From positions 7,559,589 through 7,623,588 of the forward strand of contig CM018048.1 of assembly GCA_008638375.1 (NCBI GenBank): a DNA stretch of 64,000 nt. The letters are read 5' to 3'. The notes beneath the pieces were generated by a model. That model did no database searches and was not told the origin of the DNA. It worked only from the letters and a program-made list of their open reading frames with translations. This DNA is from Nyssa sinensis (lineage: Eukaryota; Streptophyta; Magnoliopsida; Cornales; Nyssaceae). This document shows positions 48,722 to 60,514 of this stretch, one piece after another. A program made the translations under genes and the position numbers. Numbering within the stretch: position 1 is the first letter of the stretch; every line of letters starts with the position of its first letter.

Positions 48722-49075
48722 CACACCAAATACACATGGAGACAAACACACACACCTCAACCGACACACACACACACAGAGCACTATTCACATACCAAGA
48801 TATTTATATTTTCTTGTGCACATGTATAGATAGATATACTTATACATACTTATATACACTTGATAACATACACACACAATACACCATAAATGTGCGTATG
48901 TGTGTGTTTATTTGAATTTAATTATAATAATTAAATATATTCATATTTTAAATTAATTAATTATTTAATTAATTAATTTTTCTCTTAAGTGTAAAAAAAA
49001 ATTTTACACATATTTTCATTGCCTCGTAATACGTGCCATATGACCCGGTATCCCAGGTCGGGATATTACATCACT

Positions 49076-49481
49076 TGTCTATGGCTCAGAAGCAGTGATT
49101 CCTATCAAAATCGGTATGCTCACCTTGAGGATGAAAGCTTTCGACTAAGGAGCCAATGACCAGTAGCTTGTAGAAAATCTGGACCTACTTGAAGAAAAGT
49201 GAGATCAGGCTAAAATCAAGATGAAGGCACACCAGCACAGGATGGCCAATAGCTCCAAACAAGGGATAAGGCCCCTCAGTTTCCAGCTCGGGGATCTTGT
49301 CCTAAGAAGAGTGTTCCCAAACACTAAAGATCCCACTATGGGAAAATTGTCGCCCAACTGGGAAGGCCCATATAGGATAACAAAGATTGTCAGACCTACC
49401 ACATACTGGTTAGCAGACATAGCTGGGAAACCTATACCCAGGCCATGGAATGTAGAACACTTACGAAAATACTATCAATAA
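49076..49481 (+). pseudogene. Gypsy integrase, 3' part
   Basis: It continues the split frame with VYGSEAVIPIKIG, then stops (49147, 49168, 49201), then LSFQLGDLVLRRVFPN and NWEGPYRITKIV, ending AGKPIPRPWNVEHLRKYY with a stop at 49479-49481. This is the C-terminal DNA-binding domain of Gypsy integrase and the natural end of pol. Confidence 0.88.
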
Positions 49482-49526
49482 AGATTTTCTTTCTTTACTT
49501 CCCCAAAAAATGTTCATTTACTGATC

Positions 49527-50190
49527 GCTAAAAACCTTGCAGCCCATGCAAGAGTTACAGGTCTGATCCATCTCAATGTACAAACCTCTAAAAACCTTGC
49601 AGCTCATGCAAGAGTTACAAGTCTGGTCCATCTCAATGTACAGACCCCTAAAAACCTTGTAGCCTATACAAGAGTTACAGGTCTGGTCCATCTCAATGTA
49701 CAAACCCCTAAAAACTTTGCAGCCCATGAAAGAGTTACAGGTCTGATCCATCTCAATATACAGATCTCCAAAAACCTTGCAGCCCATGCAAGAGTTATAG
49801 GTCTGGTCCGTTTCAATGTACAGACACCTAAAAACCTTGCAGCCCATGCAAGAGTTACAGGTCTAGTCTATCTCAATGTACAGACCCCTAAAAACCTTGC
49901 AGCCCATGCAAGAGTTACAGGTTTGGTTCATCTCAATGAACAGACCCCTAAAAACCTTGCAGCCCATGCAAGAGTTATAGATCTCAATGTACAGTTACAG
50001 TTCTGGTCCATCTCAATGTACAGACCCCTAAAAACTTTACAGCCCATGGAAGAGTTACAGGTCTGGTTTATCTCAATGTACAGATCCTCAAAAACCTTGT
50101 AGCCCATGTAAGAGTTATAGGTCTGGTCCGTTTCAAAGTTCAGACCCCTAAAAACCTTGTAATCAATTCAAGAGTTACAGGTCTGAACAA
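49527..50190. repeat. 60-bp tandem minisatellite, about eleven units
   Basis: The unit runs CTAAAAACCTTGCAGCCCAT, GCAAGAGTTACAGGTCTGGT, CCATCTCAATGTACAGACCC and repeats every 60 bases, with one irregular unit near 49980-50000. Because 60 is a multiple of three, the minus strand has an open frame (49847-49518) of a 20-residue repeat with MGCKVFRGLYIEMDQTCNSC-like units. The array lies between pol and the antisense ORF of the Gypsy element, where Tat elements often hold such tandem arrays. Confidence 0.95.
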
Positions 50191-50728
50191 ACCTTTACAT
50201 TCAATGCAAGCAATGAAAACTTGGTTTGTCTTTCTAGGAAGATTATCAAATTTCCAAAAGCACTATTTACTAAATGTTATTGCTAGTTTTGGTTACAAAA
50301 GATCTGTTCAATTATTATGACTGTTTAATTACAAGTCTCATTATTCGGAAGTCAGGTTATTACCAGTTCTAGTTACAAAAGGCTTGTTGAATTATTATTT
50401 AATGACAAGTCTCTCAGCTCGAAAGATAGCTCTCAACTTATGCTCAGTTAAGGTTAAAGGGAAGATCTAAAGTTTATTCGATTCCTGAACATTTTTACTT
50501 GATTAAAGGCCGGAAGCCTAAGGTTGTTTTATAGAGCAGTAATGAGTGGGAACAGTGCTGAAGTCTATTGCAAGCTTGGCATATAAATAACATTCACAAA
50601 ATTTACAAGTAGTGCTACTCTGAAGAGGCAATCAACAAAGTGCTTTGAAATATAAAAGTACACCAGTTCTGGAAAAAAGTCAATTTCATTGATAATTGGC
50701 AAAGGATTACATCAGATCGGAAGGTTTA

Positions 50729-53562
50729 TGTCATGCCCCAAATTTTTACAAACCCAGGAAGTGAGTGAAACGAAAGAAGAAAAATAAATGAAAGACCATT
50801 AAAGTGAATTCAATTAATTATTCATTTCTTCCCCCATGTTTCCCGAAAATAATAAGTGGAGACTCACCATTTAACTCAACTAAAATGGTTCACTAATGTT
50901 GCTCAACTATCTTTCCCAATTAGTATTTAAAATAGTTTAAGTCATATTCAAAAAATGACTTCCAAAGCAATCCCAAAACCCCTCTAAGTATGCCTTGGAA
51001 CAACGACCCATATGGGCCCTAAAATACCCTAAAGCATGGGCCAAGAATAACTCAAGAAATCTACCAAAAATGGTCTTAAAGAAGAGGTCAACCACAGCCC
51101 ATGTAAGTGGCCAAACATAGCCCAAAAGGGTGGCCAAACATGGCCCAAAAATTGGCCAAACATAGCCCAAGAGGGTGCCCAAACATAACCCAAAAAGGTG
51201 CCCAAACATGGCTCAAAAAGGGTGCCCAAAGAAGCAGGGGTTAGGCTGCCAGAGCAGCACACAAGGACAAGGCAGCAGCAGGCCGTGGGCGCGCATGCGC
51301 GCGCGTAGGTGGGGCGAGGCAGGCCATGGCGTGCAGCAGGGGCAGGCGCGGCACTCACACACGCGCGATTAGGCAGTCTGATTTTTTTCTGATTTTTTTC
51401 CTGAAAAATTACTGTAGCAACAGTAGAAATACTGAGGCTGAATTTCTCTGTCCAGCAGCCCAAATTTCCCTATTTTTCCAATTTTTTTCCAAAGTTTTTC
51501 AAGCCATTTTTCACCCATTTTTAGCCCATTTTCCCAAGGTTTCTAAACCTCAAATTTGACTACTTTTCTCACCTATTTAAAGGGTGTTTCACACACTTAA
51601 TGCTTCCCTTAATTTCACCAAAATTTTGACATAACTTACTTTGTTTTCTAAGCATTTTTTCCACCTAATTTTTACAATATTTCACAAGTATAAATATGTC
51701 ACAACCTACCCTTACTCGGTGGTCACAAATTCATTAAATTAAACATACATCCCTTATTATCAACATTTGTATCTAGTTGTCTCAACATACACATATAATA
51801 CTTATTAAATAAAAACATCATACATATCATTTGGGTCTTAAACCCATATATTTCAAAATGGCCCAAGGCCCATAGTTCACTATTTCTCCAAGTTTAAATA
51901 CAAGTAAATTGGGCTCATGCCCATACATACAAAAACATGCCCCAAGGGCCAAATATACTCCATGGTCTGTTTTCCTTCCTTTCTTTAAGACTACAACAAG
52001 TCGCAAACACCAGGAGCGTCATCTGTAATATGATATCCCACGAATGGGTCAACACAACTACTGGTATAACATGATGCTAATACTAGGAACAAATTTAAGG
52101 CGTGGCATGTGCAAGTGTATATTTTAAAAGCTATAATCTCATAATCCCTCAATGCCAATCCCTTAATCCCTCAATGCCATGCAATATCAACATGCATGAC
52201 CCACACATGCAATGCTATGTCACACCCATGTCTCGTTTACGGATCATTCCCAATGGACCTGAGTACCAACACAATGACCAATTTTGGGTTTTTCAACATA
52301 GGATCTACACTCTTATAATGCATAGCACCAAGTGCTCAACCCACACCATATTTTCAAGAAATCACAACATGCCAAAATGCTAAGATTTCATTATGCAACT
52401 TCAATGAGACAATTCATCATATACACTGTGTTCACCTCGAGTCATGCTTTTTTTTCCCAACATAAATCATAACTTCAAAATCCCTAAACTTCCTTTATAT
52501 GAGCATAAGCTATAACTTATCCATTTCAACACATACTTAAGCCACATTTTTCACAATCTCACTAATTTACAAAGAACACATAATTTTCATAAAGCACCAA
52601 GACATTAAACCATCACAACCTCCAAAACACAAGATATATCAACATGTATAAAAGTCAAAACATAATAATCCAAACATATAGACAAGACACATCTTTATAA
52701 TAACAACAAATCATCAAGCAACTCAAAGAATACACAAATACCTAAACTACCAACTCTAAGTTTTCAAAGCAACAACCTCCAAAGTGATTTCCTAACCTCA
52801 AGTAAACACCTTAAACAATCAAACAACATGTAAAAAGGCAAGAAAACTTAAACCTATTCCTAGCTTAGCAAAATATCATACCTAGAATGGTTTTTCTCAA
52901 ATCGGGGAAGTTGTGTTCACTGCACAGCCTAATCGATTAGTGAGAATATAAATATTGATGAGAGGAACAACTTCCTAGGAGGAAGCCTCGCAAGAATCCC
53001 GGCCCAGGAGTGTGTTTTGGTGGCTTGAAGCTTGAAGAAACTAGGGCTTTTTTTCACCTTTTCACCATGCGTGAGCTGCTATGATTTTTAGACCAAATTG
53101 TGATAAAAATACACTAAGGGCTGTATTTATAGTGGAGGGGCAAAGGTGCAAAATGACCTTTTTGCCCTTAATGAATCTAGGACCCCGTTACACGACAACC
53201 CGTCCCGAAACGCCTCAATTCGATATTTTGTTTTATCCAAAGTCCTTAAAATCATTTTAAATAAAAACTTTCAAAAGAAATAAATTTTTTCTTGTGGCCG
53301 GGTTTGGCCGGATCCACCCAGGTCACCCTGGCCGCCCTTTTGGTCCTATTTTTGAAACTGTCTCCGAACAGGCTCAAATTTCTGTAGGAGGTGTATTTTA
53401 ATATTATAATCATGTTTCTCTTCTATGGAAAATTCAAAATATGCTTCTAAACATGACTTATAGTTAAATGATGCATGAAAACACCCTATCGGCAAAACTG
53501 CGCATGAATAGTGCCCTACCGAAAAAAACGAAAAATTTACCCTCATTTTTTAGATCTCTATA
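50729..53562. mobile_element. Probable second nested LTR-like insertion of about 2.8 kb
   Basis: TGTCATGCCCCAAA starts at 50729 after GTTTA (50724-50728), and GTTTA recurs at 53563-53567 just before sequence that again looks like the Gypsy internal region. TGTCAnGCCCC is a common start of long plant LTRs. The right end reads CTATA rather than CA, possibly a C-to-T change, so the border is uncertain. No coding domain was seen; the interior includes a short tandem array at 51095-51235. Confidence 0.5.
51095..51235. repeat. Short tandem array (CCAAACATGGCCCAAAA-type units)
   Basis: About five to six units of 22-30 bp contain G-TGGCCAAACAT-GCCCAAAA or G-TGCCCAAACATG-C-CAAAA. The minus-strand open frames across it are repeat artefacts (LGYVWP-like units). 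Confidence 0.8.
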
Positions 53563-53741
53563 GTTTACAAAGAAGTAAAGTATAGAAGCCAAAATCCTAG
53601 ACTACAGCTGGTCTGGACGAGGAAAAGGTCGTTCTACTCCATGTCATCATCACTCTCTTCCTTTGGTGTAGCTGGTCCAAACAAGGAAGAGGTCATTTTG
53701 TACCATGTCGTCGTCACTCTCTTCCTTCGTTCTCCTCAAAT

Positions 53742-55691
53742 TTACCACACTGCATCCATATCAGCTTGAGTAGGTGCTTCTGCCGGGGGAAGATCAGGAG
53801 GGGCTACCTCATCATCATCGTTCCATACCTCGGCCTCGGCTAGAGGGACTTCAACATTGTCAATCCCAGTCAGATCAAGGTTAGGGTACTTCATGAGGAG
53901 CTTTGCTCTGAAGGTATTGTACCCATGCTCAATCAGCTCCTCACCCATCTCCTCAACTTTAGCCTTCATCGGTCTGGGCCTTGGCAGATTCGACTGCATC
54001 TTTGGTCTTTTGGATGGAGGTAGCTTGGAAGTCGTCAAACCTCCTCTAAAGGTCATCCAACTTTCGAGCAAGGGAGTCCCGTTTACTCCATGATGGACAA
54101 GGAGTTCGCCGCCTCCATCAGCTTCTCCTCAGTAGCAGAGGCAGCAGACTGGGCTGTCCCTAGCTGTAACCTGGTCTTATCCAACTCGGATTGGAGATTA
54201 TCAATTATGTCCAGATCCGTAGAAGATTCCTTAATGGCAGCAAGGCCATGCATGGTCTGCTAAGAAAAATAGAAACAAGTTAGAACAAGTAAAGGTAAAG
54301 TTTCAAAACACAAAAAAGAGAAGGAAGAGAGTTTGGAAGCCACCTTCAACTGAAGGGACAGAAGATGTATGGAAATCTTCTCTGTAGTCTGCCCTTTATA
54401 TTGCTTTGGGCCAAAAGCCCAGAACTCGTCGAAGGCCTTTTTCGCACTAAGTAGCCGGAATCATCAGGCACCTTAACAGTAACAGCAGCTGCTTTCCCCT
54501 TCCGCCTTCGACTGGTTAGAACCTCAGGAGCAGGAAGGGGGGGTAGGCGCTGGAGCAAGAGGCACCCTCTTATCCTCAACTGGAGTACGATCCAGGGAGC
54601 TGGAGATGAGCCTCCTCCTCTTCACTTGAAGAGGTAGGTCGACAGGAAAGGAAGGCTCCCCTACTATCTTCTTCTTCTACCTTGGAGCCCACTTGGACAT
54701 GAGGGACTTTTTAAAATTTCCAGCTCGGGAGGTCATCAGTCGAGCATCCATCAGGTTCCCTAGTGTAAGGATGGCAGTGTGAGCTCTATTGCTGGTCTAG
54801 AGGAGCCGACGGTACTTATCTTAGAGATCGACCATGAAGATTGACCTCTTCCAAGCACTTTTATCTACATAGAAGACATAAACATAGAGGTTAGACAAGC
54901 AATAAAGAAGTAAAAATATGCAAAAATAGAAGCATAGATGTATTTAAGAGGAGGGTCTCATCCTTAATCCCGGTACTTCGGGGAAATGTCAAGATTTGAT
55001 CCTGGAAGTCCTCCAGCTCCCATCCTCCTCCCACAAAGAAGTACCATTTCTTCCAATTCTTATTGGAGGTAAACACTGAGGAAAGGGGTCTGAACCCCTT
55101 GTCAAAGGATATATAGAAAAGGCCCTCAGACCTCATGTATTTTAGATCCATATTGCTACAAATCAGGTCAAGGTTTACCTCGACACCATTCAGATGTCCT
55201 AGCACTATAAACCTTAACAAATGCCTCCAACTATTGAGGTTGAGTTCGGTAGGGCAAATGTTGAACCATGTGAAGAACTGTCTAACTAGAAGAGGAAGAG
55301 GGAGTCTAAGTCCCATCTCTAACCATGCGAGATAGACACAGATCTCATCCGAACGAACGTCGGAAGGGCTGTCTAAAGAGCTAAGGGCTCTGCAGGTCAC
55401 GTTCGAGGGGAATTCGAAAGTAGCCCTCAGGTCATTTAGCATGCCCTAAGTAATGGCACTTTCTCATTTTTCTCTTTGGGAAGGCCTGCCAGAGGCCTCC
55501 CCCACTCTGTTCCTAGGCTCAATAAAGGCATTTATAATCCTAACTCTAGGACTGGAAGGAGACTCTACTACTCTATTTCCGGCATCACCGGAAGAACTAC
55601 TGCCTACAATATGAACTTGGGATGGCACAATAGTCTCTGAGAAGCTTTTTGTGCCATAACCAATGCCGAAAAGGGCATCAAAGACCGACAT
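53742..55691 (-). pseudogene. Antisense extra ORF of the Tat-type Gypsy element (Transposase_28-like)
   Basis: On the strand opposite to pol, a broken coding region starts near 55691 (MSVFDALFGIGYGTKSF). It contains an open 183-codon part (55442-54891) with VYLAWLEMGLRLPLPLLVRQ, NLNSWRHLLRFIVLG, then FYISFDKGFRPLSS and KKWYFFVGG. A basic low-complexity part follows at about 54480-54560 (SRRRKGKAA), then a coiled-coil stretch. It ends at 53742 with an acidic, Pro-rich tail (DDDEVAPPDLPPAEAP). The central block matches the putative gypsy-type transposon domain Transposase_28 that Tat elements carry antisense between pol and the 3' LTR. Its role is unknown. Stops and frameshifts interrupt it. 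Confidence 0.8.
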
Positions 55692-56115
55692 GGTGGATAA
55701 AAATGGAAAAGAAACAGAAGGAGAAGAAGAAGGATGGGAGAAAAGGGAAAACAAATGAGCAAATACCAAAACCGAACCTGAGTTATGACCGGAGGAAGGA
55801 GCTTCGAACGGTGGCAACCTCTTCAAGAACTCTGATCGCTCTGATTTGACGATAGGAAATTTTTTTGGGAGCAAAGGAAACGATGGAGGAAAGGGCATAC
55901 ATGTACCCCCTCCCTTCCTTATATAGGTTTGCAGAAATGGGGGCCCATCTAGCCGAATTGTCACTGCGGTTGAGGGAAATAATGGCCTTGAAAGCCCAAG
56001 CAGCGGATACGCATTAACTGCCACATCAACAGTCGTCTGGGAAGACGAAGTGACAAGACGCGTGACTTTTTGAAAGCCCACAACCCTAGTTACGCGTTGT
56101 GCTAAACTAAAGTTC

Positions 56116-56130
56116 GGGGGAGGGGGGGAG
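56116..56130 (+). promoter_or_regulatory. Polypurine tract
   Basis: GGGGGAGGGGGGGAG ends four bases before the right LTR. It is the expected plus-strand primer site of the retrotransposon. Confidence 0.85.
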
Positions 56131-56134
56131 TAGC

Positions 56135-56723
56135 TGATATGCCATAAAGTGACAGACCAATCTCCACATGACACGTGTACACACAAAGCAACCAAAGCCT
56201 GTCCATCCAGAGCAAGTTTATACATATGGCCTCTAGAGCTTCATAGCTCGGAACCCCAGGCAACTTCCGAACTCACTTTCAGTTCAGAAGGCACCATAGT
56301 CATCCACAAGAGGATCCCGAGCTGACTAACCGCCTCAGGCGCCCTACCAAGCTTAAGATAAGGAAACAATGCGCAACACGGAAACTACCAGTCCTGGATA
56401 TCTTCTACTTCCCATTTCCATGGACCATAATGTTTTACATGGTAACTGCCATTCTTTGATAGCAATCAAATCCCTATTTTCACGAGGTTAATATCCTAGT
56501 CAACTTAGGAGAATCGACAGCCTATAAATTGAGCCCAAAGGTACGCAGTTTCGATTACGGTCATTCAATTACTTTTACTTTCAGTCTCTCTTTACAGTTT
56601 TACTGACTTAATCACTGGAGAGGCTACCGTCGGAGCCAACCCAGTGGCCCTCTGATCTCTTTCTTTGAGTGTTTAACAGGCGACAGAGACCGGAACCTCC
56701 ACTGATCAGAAAGTGCAGCATCA
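56135..56723 (+). repeat. Right (3') LTR
   Basis: 589 bp from TGATATGCCATAAAG to GCAGCATCA, followed by the ATTCA duplication (56724-56728). It differs from the left LTR at about one base in ten, mostly by transitions. A TATA-box candidate lies at 56523-56528. Confidence 0.93.
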
Positions 56724-57069
56724 ATTCATAAGAACATGATTGATCTCAATGAAGAATGGAACACGACATAGTAAAGAACAATATATAAAATTGTGTGAAT
56801 CAGAAAATTTCAGACCCATGCAGTTTCCATTTGTTCTTGCACAAAACAGGACTTGCAGCATTAGATTTTATATTTTGATCTGTAATTAATAAGTAACATG
56901 TGAAATTAAATCTGAAAACAAGTTGTAGGACTTGCATCATGAGATTCTATATTTTGATCTATAATAAATAAGTAACATGTGAAATTAAATCTGAAAACAA
57001 GTTTTGAAAATTGAAGGATGGGTTAACTCCCAACATTGACACACAAAGAAATAAGAAACTCACAAAATG

Positions 57070-57324
57070 CACAACTTACAAGAATTCATAAAAATAGCTG
57101 AAATGAGAGGACAACATACTCCTCTAATAGGTATACTTGTCCCTTTTCCGGTCCCAATAAAAGCAAATCTCCAATGTACAATTAGTCACTACTGCAGTAA
57201 ATCTTCTCATGATTTCCTTACCAACCCCACATGCTCCATCCTCAATATTAAAATCCCTTGGCATCAGCTTGTACCGTAATAATTGTAATCCAATATATCT
57301 TTTACTCAGATGATGTAACAAAGT
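57070..57324 (-). pseudogene. Malectin-domain fragment of an LRR-VIII-2 receptor kinase
   Basis: The minus-strand frame 57321-57124 reads MPRDFNIEDGACGVGKEIM, then RRFTAVVTNCTLEICFYW. After a shift of frame it continues as GKGTSIPIRGVCCPLISAI to about 57070. This matches the end of the extracellular malectin domain of plant LRR-VIII-2 kinases (DFNI-EAGGVGK, then F-A-VT-NTLEI-LYWAGKGT, then P-RGVYGPLISAI). The kinase and LRRs are absent here. A one-base change after YW destroys the frame. It is an isolated exon remnant. Confidence 0.75.
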
Positions 57325-59680
57325 TTAGATTTGAATTTGTTATCAATTTAAAATCAAGTAAACTTAAAACATACTTCCAAAATTTATCCAAATTCTATTA
57401 AAAACATAATCTTGAATTCTACGAAGTAAAAAACTAGGAAAAAGAATCCAAACAGGCCAAATTCAAAATGAAAATTTTACTAAATCATCACATGGCCATC
57501 ACATTTAATCCTTTTGTAAAGAAAAATAACTAGTATAATGGCATTAGCTTTATTGGTACCCTTTTTATATTAGTTAAACTTAGTACAAATGGTTAGTAAG
57601 AGTTTTTTCCATTTTTCTTTTGTTTTCTTAGTTTTTATTGAAATTAAAATCCCTGTCTATAGTACAATATGAACATCTACCTGAATATAAACTTCAAATA
57701 TTTGCCTCCAAGGTTGCCATATGTTTTGTCATCAGTGGACATGAATTCTACAAAGTGAAGACTTACACTACAATTTCCATTTTGCAAACAAAACCCAGAA
57801 TAAGAAAGAGAAAGAGACAGTAGAAAGTTGTGCATCCATGTACAGCTTGAAATTGTTAATAGATATCGAAAATTCTAATAATTTTAAAGAACCAATGTGT
57901 TACAAAATTATAATTTTTTGACAAGGAAATGATATGGAATTATATTTATAAACTTGGAATGACATGTATCAATATTATTAAAAACAATTGAATATTATGA
58001 AAAAGTGTGAATAAGGAAAAAAAAAAAAATGCTCCCAGCTAAACTACTTTATCTCATGCATTTCACGTTTCTTTTAGTTTACATGAAGTGTGTCAAAGAA
58101 ACAAAGATTGGATTTCCTAACACCAAGAGGCTGTTTCTGTCAACATCTACCCAGAAATAATATGAAGTATTTTGCTCGGTTTCACTCACTGAATTTTGAG
58201 TATAGGGTATAGAACTTTTTGAAAAATCAATTTCTTGTTACTAAAACCTTTATAATTTATTTGGTAATAGTAAAAAAAAAAACTCAGAGGAAACCTCATG
58301 CTCCTCCAATACACATGCCAATTTGAAAATTCGTAATTAATTCGCAAACCACAACCACAACCACAACTAACTTAATTAACTTCCCAACAAGCATGCACAA
58401 ACCAGGATTTCATAAACCTCTATGCCAACATTAAAGCAAAACAATCCTATAAAAACATTAAGCCCGGTTATATGGAAAATGTTTTCCCACATCGCCCGTC
58501 TCTAGCTCCTCTGGTTTATATATAAGGGCCCTCTCTCTCTCTCTCTCTCTCTTCTTAACACCTGAGTTTTAAGGAACTAATTTAGAGTTGAGCCTCCAAT
58601 TTTCAACAGAAAAGAAAGGCAATAATAAGCTTGGTTGCCTCAAACAATTATTATTTTATGCACGGGGTGGGGGGTGGTGGAGGGAGCAACTCTTTTATCT
58701 TGCTACCACCAATCAAAAATAGCCAGCTCCTTCCTATATGTTCCAATTCACTTTTCCAAATCTTAGTCTCTCATGAAGTAGTGGAAACAGAATGTGTCAC
58801 AATATTTCATTTTCTAGTGCCACTTTGGCTCTGTAATTAGAAGTTTCCTTAGCCATTTAGGAGAAGCCAATCATGTCTGCCATTACAAATGATTTTTCTA
58901 TAATTTTTTCCTTTTCATTTCTCCTCTCCCTCTTCTAAAGTCCCATCCAGTGGTTCAATTTCTAACTGACTTGTTGAGATTTCTACTAGATTCACTTCCA
59001 ACACCATCATAATCCCTCTAAGAACCATTTAATATTTCTTAATTGATTATTTTGCATTTCAATAGTATTATTTTGTTTGCCCAAATCATTATCTAATGAT
59101 ATTTCCTGATATTGGCGATATTTAAAACTATGCACAAAGAATGACAGAAATTAGGTAAAGCGATTTATACATTGACAATAAAAGTATATAGAAAAAAAAT
59201 CAACTTATATTAATAGTATGCAAAAAGATTAACTTGCATCTTATTGCGATGGTAATGGCATCTAAAGGTCTAAGATCAAAGTTGACACTCTCTGCTTCGT
59301 TACACAACTGAGATCATGACCGCCATAATGTCATTTTAACACTTATAATTTTTTTCTTTTTTACAACTTTATAACTTATAAGTTGGTCAAATACTCAAAT
59401 TAAATAAAAGGGTGTAATAGATCTATGCCTCATGTACTCTATTGGTGATACGAACAAGTTTTACCTGTAAGAAAGGGAAATAAATATATTAGAATAGAAG
59501 TCCAAGAGAATTTAAGATATTGAACAAGGTGTGCATTTTGTTCTCCCAAGTCCTAGGGAAGGCTGGAGAATAGAGTGTGGCTTTTTGTAAAAATAAAAAA
59601 ATAAGAAAGCACACATAAAATTACCACATAGTGCATCTTGTCTATCATCTCCTTCACCACTTGATACAATGTGGGCCTAG
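57325..59680. other. Non-coding interval
   Basis: No gene was recognised. At 58480-58555 a CCCACATCGCCCG motif, a TATA-like TTTATATATAAGGGCC and a (CT)n run follow each other. This arrangement is common in plant LTR or TRIM ends, but no second LTR or coding part was seen. A poly-G-rich GGGGTGGGGGGTGG lies near 58664. Confidence 0.5.
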
Positions 59681-59688
59681 CTTGAAAG

Positions 59689-60215
59689 TCGGGGTGTCAA
59701 TTTTTGTCACGACACGACTCAAATACGACACGAAATTAACGAATTTGGGTTAAGCATAAATAGGTTTGAGTCATAAATAGATTAACATGTATAACATAAT
59801 TAATAAACAGGTCGTATTTGAGTTTTAATAGTGTCAACTCGTTTAATACGACTTAACACGTTTAATTATAAAAAATATCATGAGTTAAGGTAATTCGTCT
59901 CAGATTGAATGTTTATCAAGGTTTGGAGATTTTTTACTTATAAAAGAGATTTCTACTTTAATTTGACCCATGTCTAAAGTTTACTAAACTTGAAAATTAT
60001 CTATACATATTAAAAGATAGGTAACGTTCCATTTAAAAAATAAAAAATTAAAATAAATGGGTTAAGCAAATCGACACGTGTAACCTGTTTAATAAATGAG
60101 TTGGGTTTGGATTTTGAAACTTGAGACGATAGTTAATAGTGTCGGGTTCGAGTTAACACATATTTTTGAATATGTATACCTTAACACAATACGATAACAC
60201 GAATTGACACCCCTA
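59689..60215. mobile_element. hAT-type MITE
   Basis: The left end reads TCGGGGTGTCAATTTTTG and the right end is the inverse of TAGGGGTGTCAATTCGTG. They are flanked by CTTGAAAG (59681-59688) and CTTAAAAG (60216-60223), an 8-bp duplication with one mismatch. An 8-bp duplication and YAGGGGTGTC-like termini are typical of hAT elements. The 527-bp interior is AT-rich with repeated CGACACG and TTAACACG motifs and no transposase. Confidence 0.82.
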
Positions 60216-60514
60216 CTTAAAAGGCAGGCACCAATTTTTGTCTTTAAGCACAACAATTTTTAAGATGGAATCAAGAAGTTTACAAAGTTAAATTTGACAG
60301 CTTAATCAACTTCAATAGGGGGAAAACGTACAATTTGGACATTGCACACAACAGCTATAAACAACACATTCAACATCTCCACTGCAATTAAATGCAAACC
60401 TTAACTTGAATATGGAAGAAAATTGAAATGACAAAAGTATCAATTGCACAATTCTGAAAGAAGATCTCTCTTGCTTTAGAGAGAATAAAATGCATTATGT
60501 ATGTACAAAAAATT

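Larger units (their letters stand above)
44847..49070. mobile_element. 4.2 kb insertion, probable giant solo LTR, in integrase
   Basis: It begins TGTCACGACCCGAAACCC and ends GGTCGGGATATTACA, and is flanked by the identical 5-bp TCACT (44842-44846 and 49071-49075). TG...CA ends and a 5-bp duplication are those of an LTR. TGTnACGACCC and TGTAATATCCCG termini occur in very long plant LTRs. No gag, pol or transposase sequence was seen. The interior has two diverged tandem arrays and a (TA)n/(CA)n tract near 48688-48780. A coding-poor non-autonomous element is the alternative. Confidence 0.8.
38937..56723 (+). mobile_element. Tat-type Gypsy LTR retrotransposon, dead, with nested insertions
   Basis: Two LTRs of 588 and 589 bp (TGATATGCC to CATCA) bound 17.8 kb and are flanked by ATTCA. 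The internal region starts with TTTGGCGCCG, the primer-site motif seen in many plant Tat-clade elements. The order is gag, protease, reverse transcriptase, RNase H, integrase, a 60-bp minisatellite, an antisense extra ORF and a polypurine tract at 56116-56130. That antisense ORF is characteristic of the Tat lineage. A 4.2 kb insert splits integrase (44847-49070) and a second of about 2.8 kb probably lies at 50729-53562; without them the element would be about 10.7 kb. The LTRs differ at roughly 10% of positions, mostly transitions, so the insertion is old. Every coding domain carries stops. Confidence 0.93.

Noticed and set aside
48490..48915. 141-codon ORF in the solo-LTR-like insert
   Set aside because: Most of it translates the (TA)n and (CA)n microsatellites into Tyr-Ile and Thr-His runs.
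49527..50190. Regular 60-bp repeats resembling a CRISPR array
   Set aside because: The whole 60-bp unit is repeated with scattered changes and there are no unique spacers. It is a minisatellite inside a plant retrotransposon.
50937..51463. Overlapping minus-strand ORFs with LGYVWP-like repeats
   Set aside because: They are translations of a short tandem DNA repeat and GC-rich low-complexity sequence in the presumed LTR insert.
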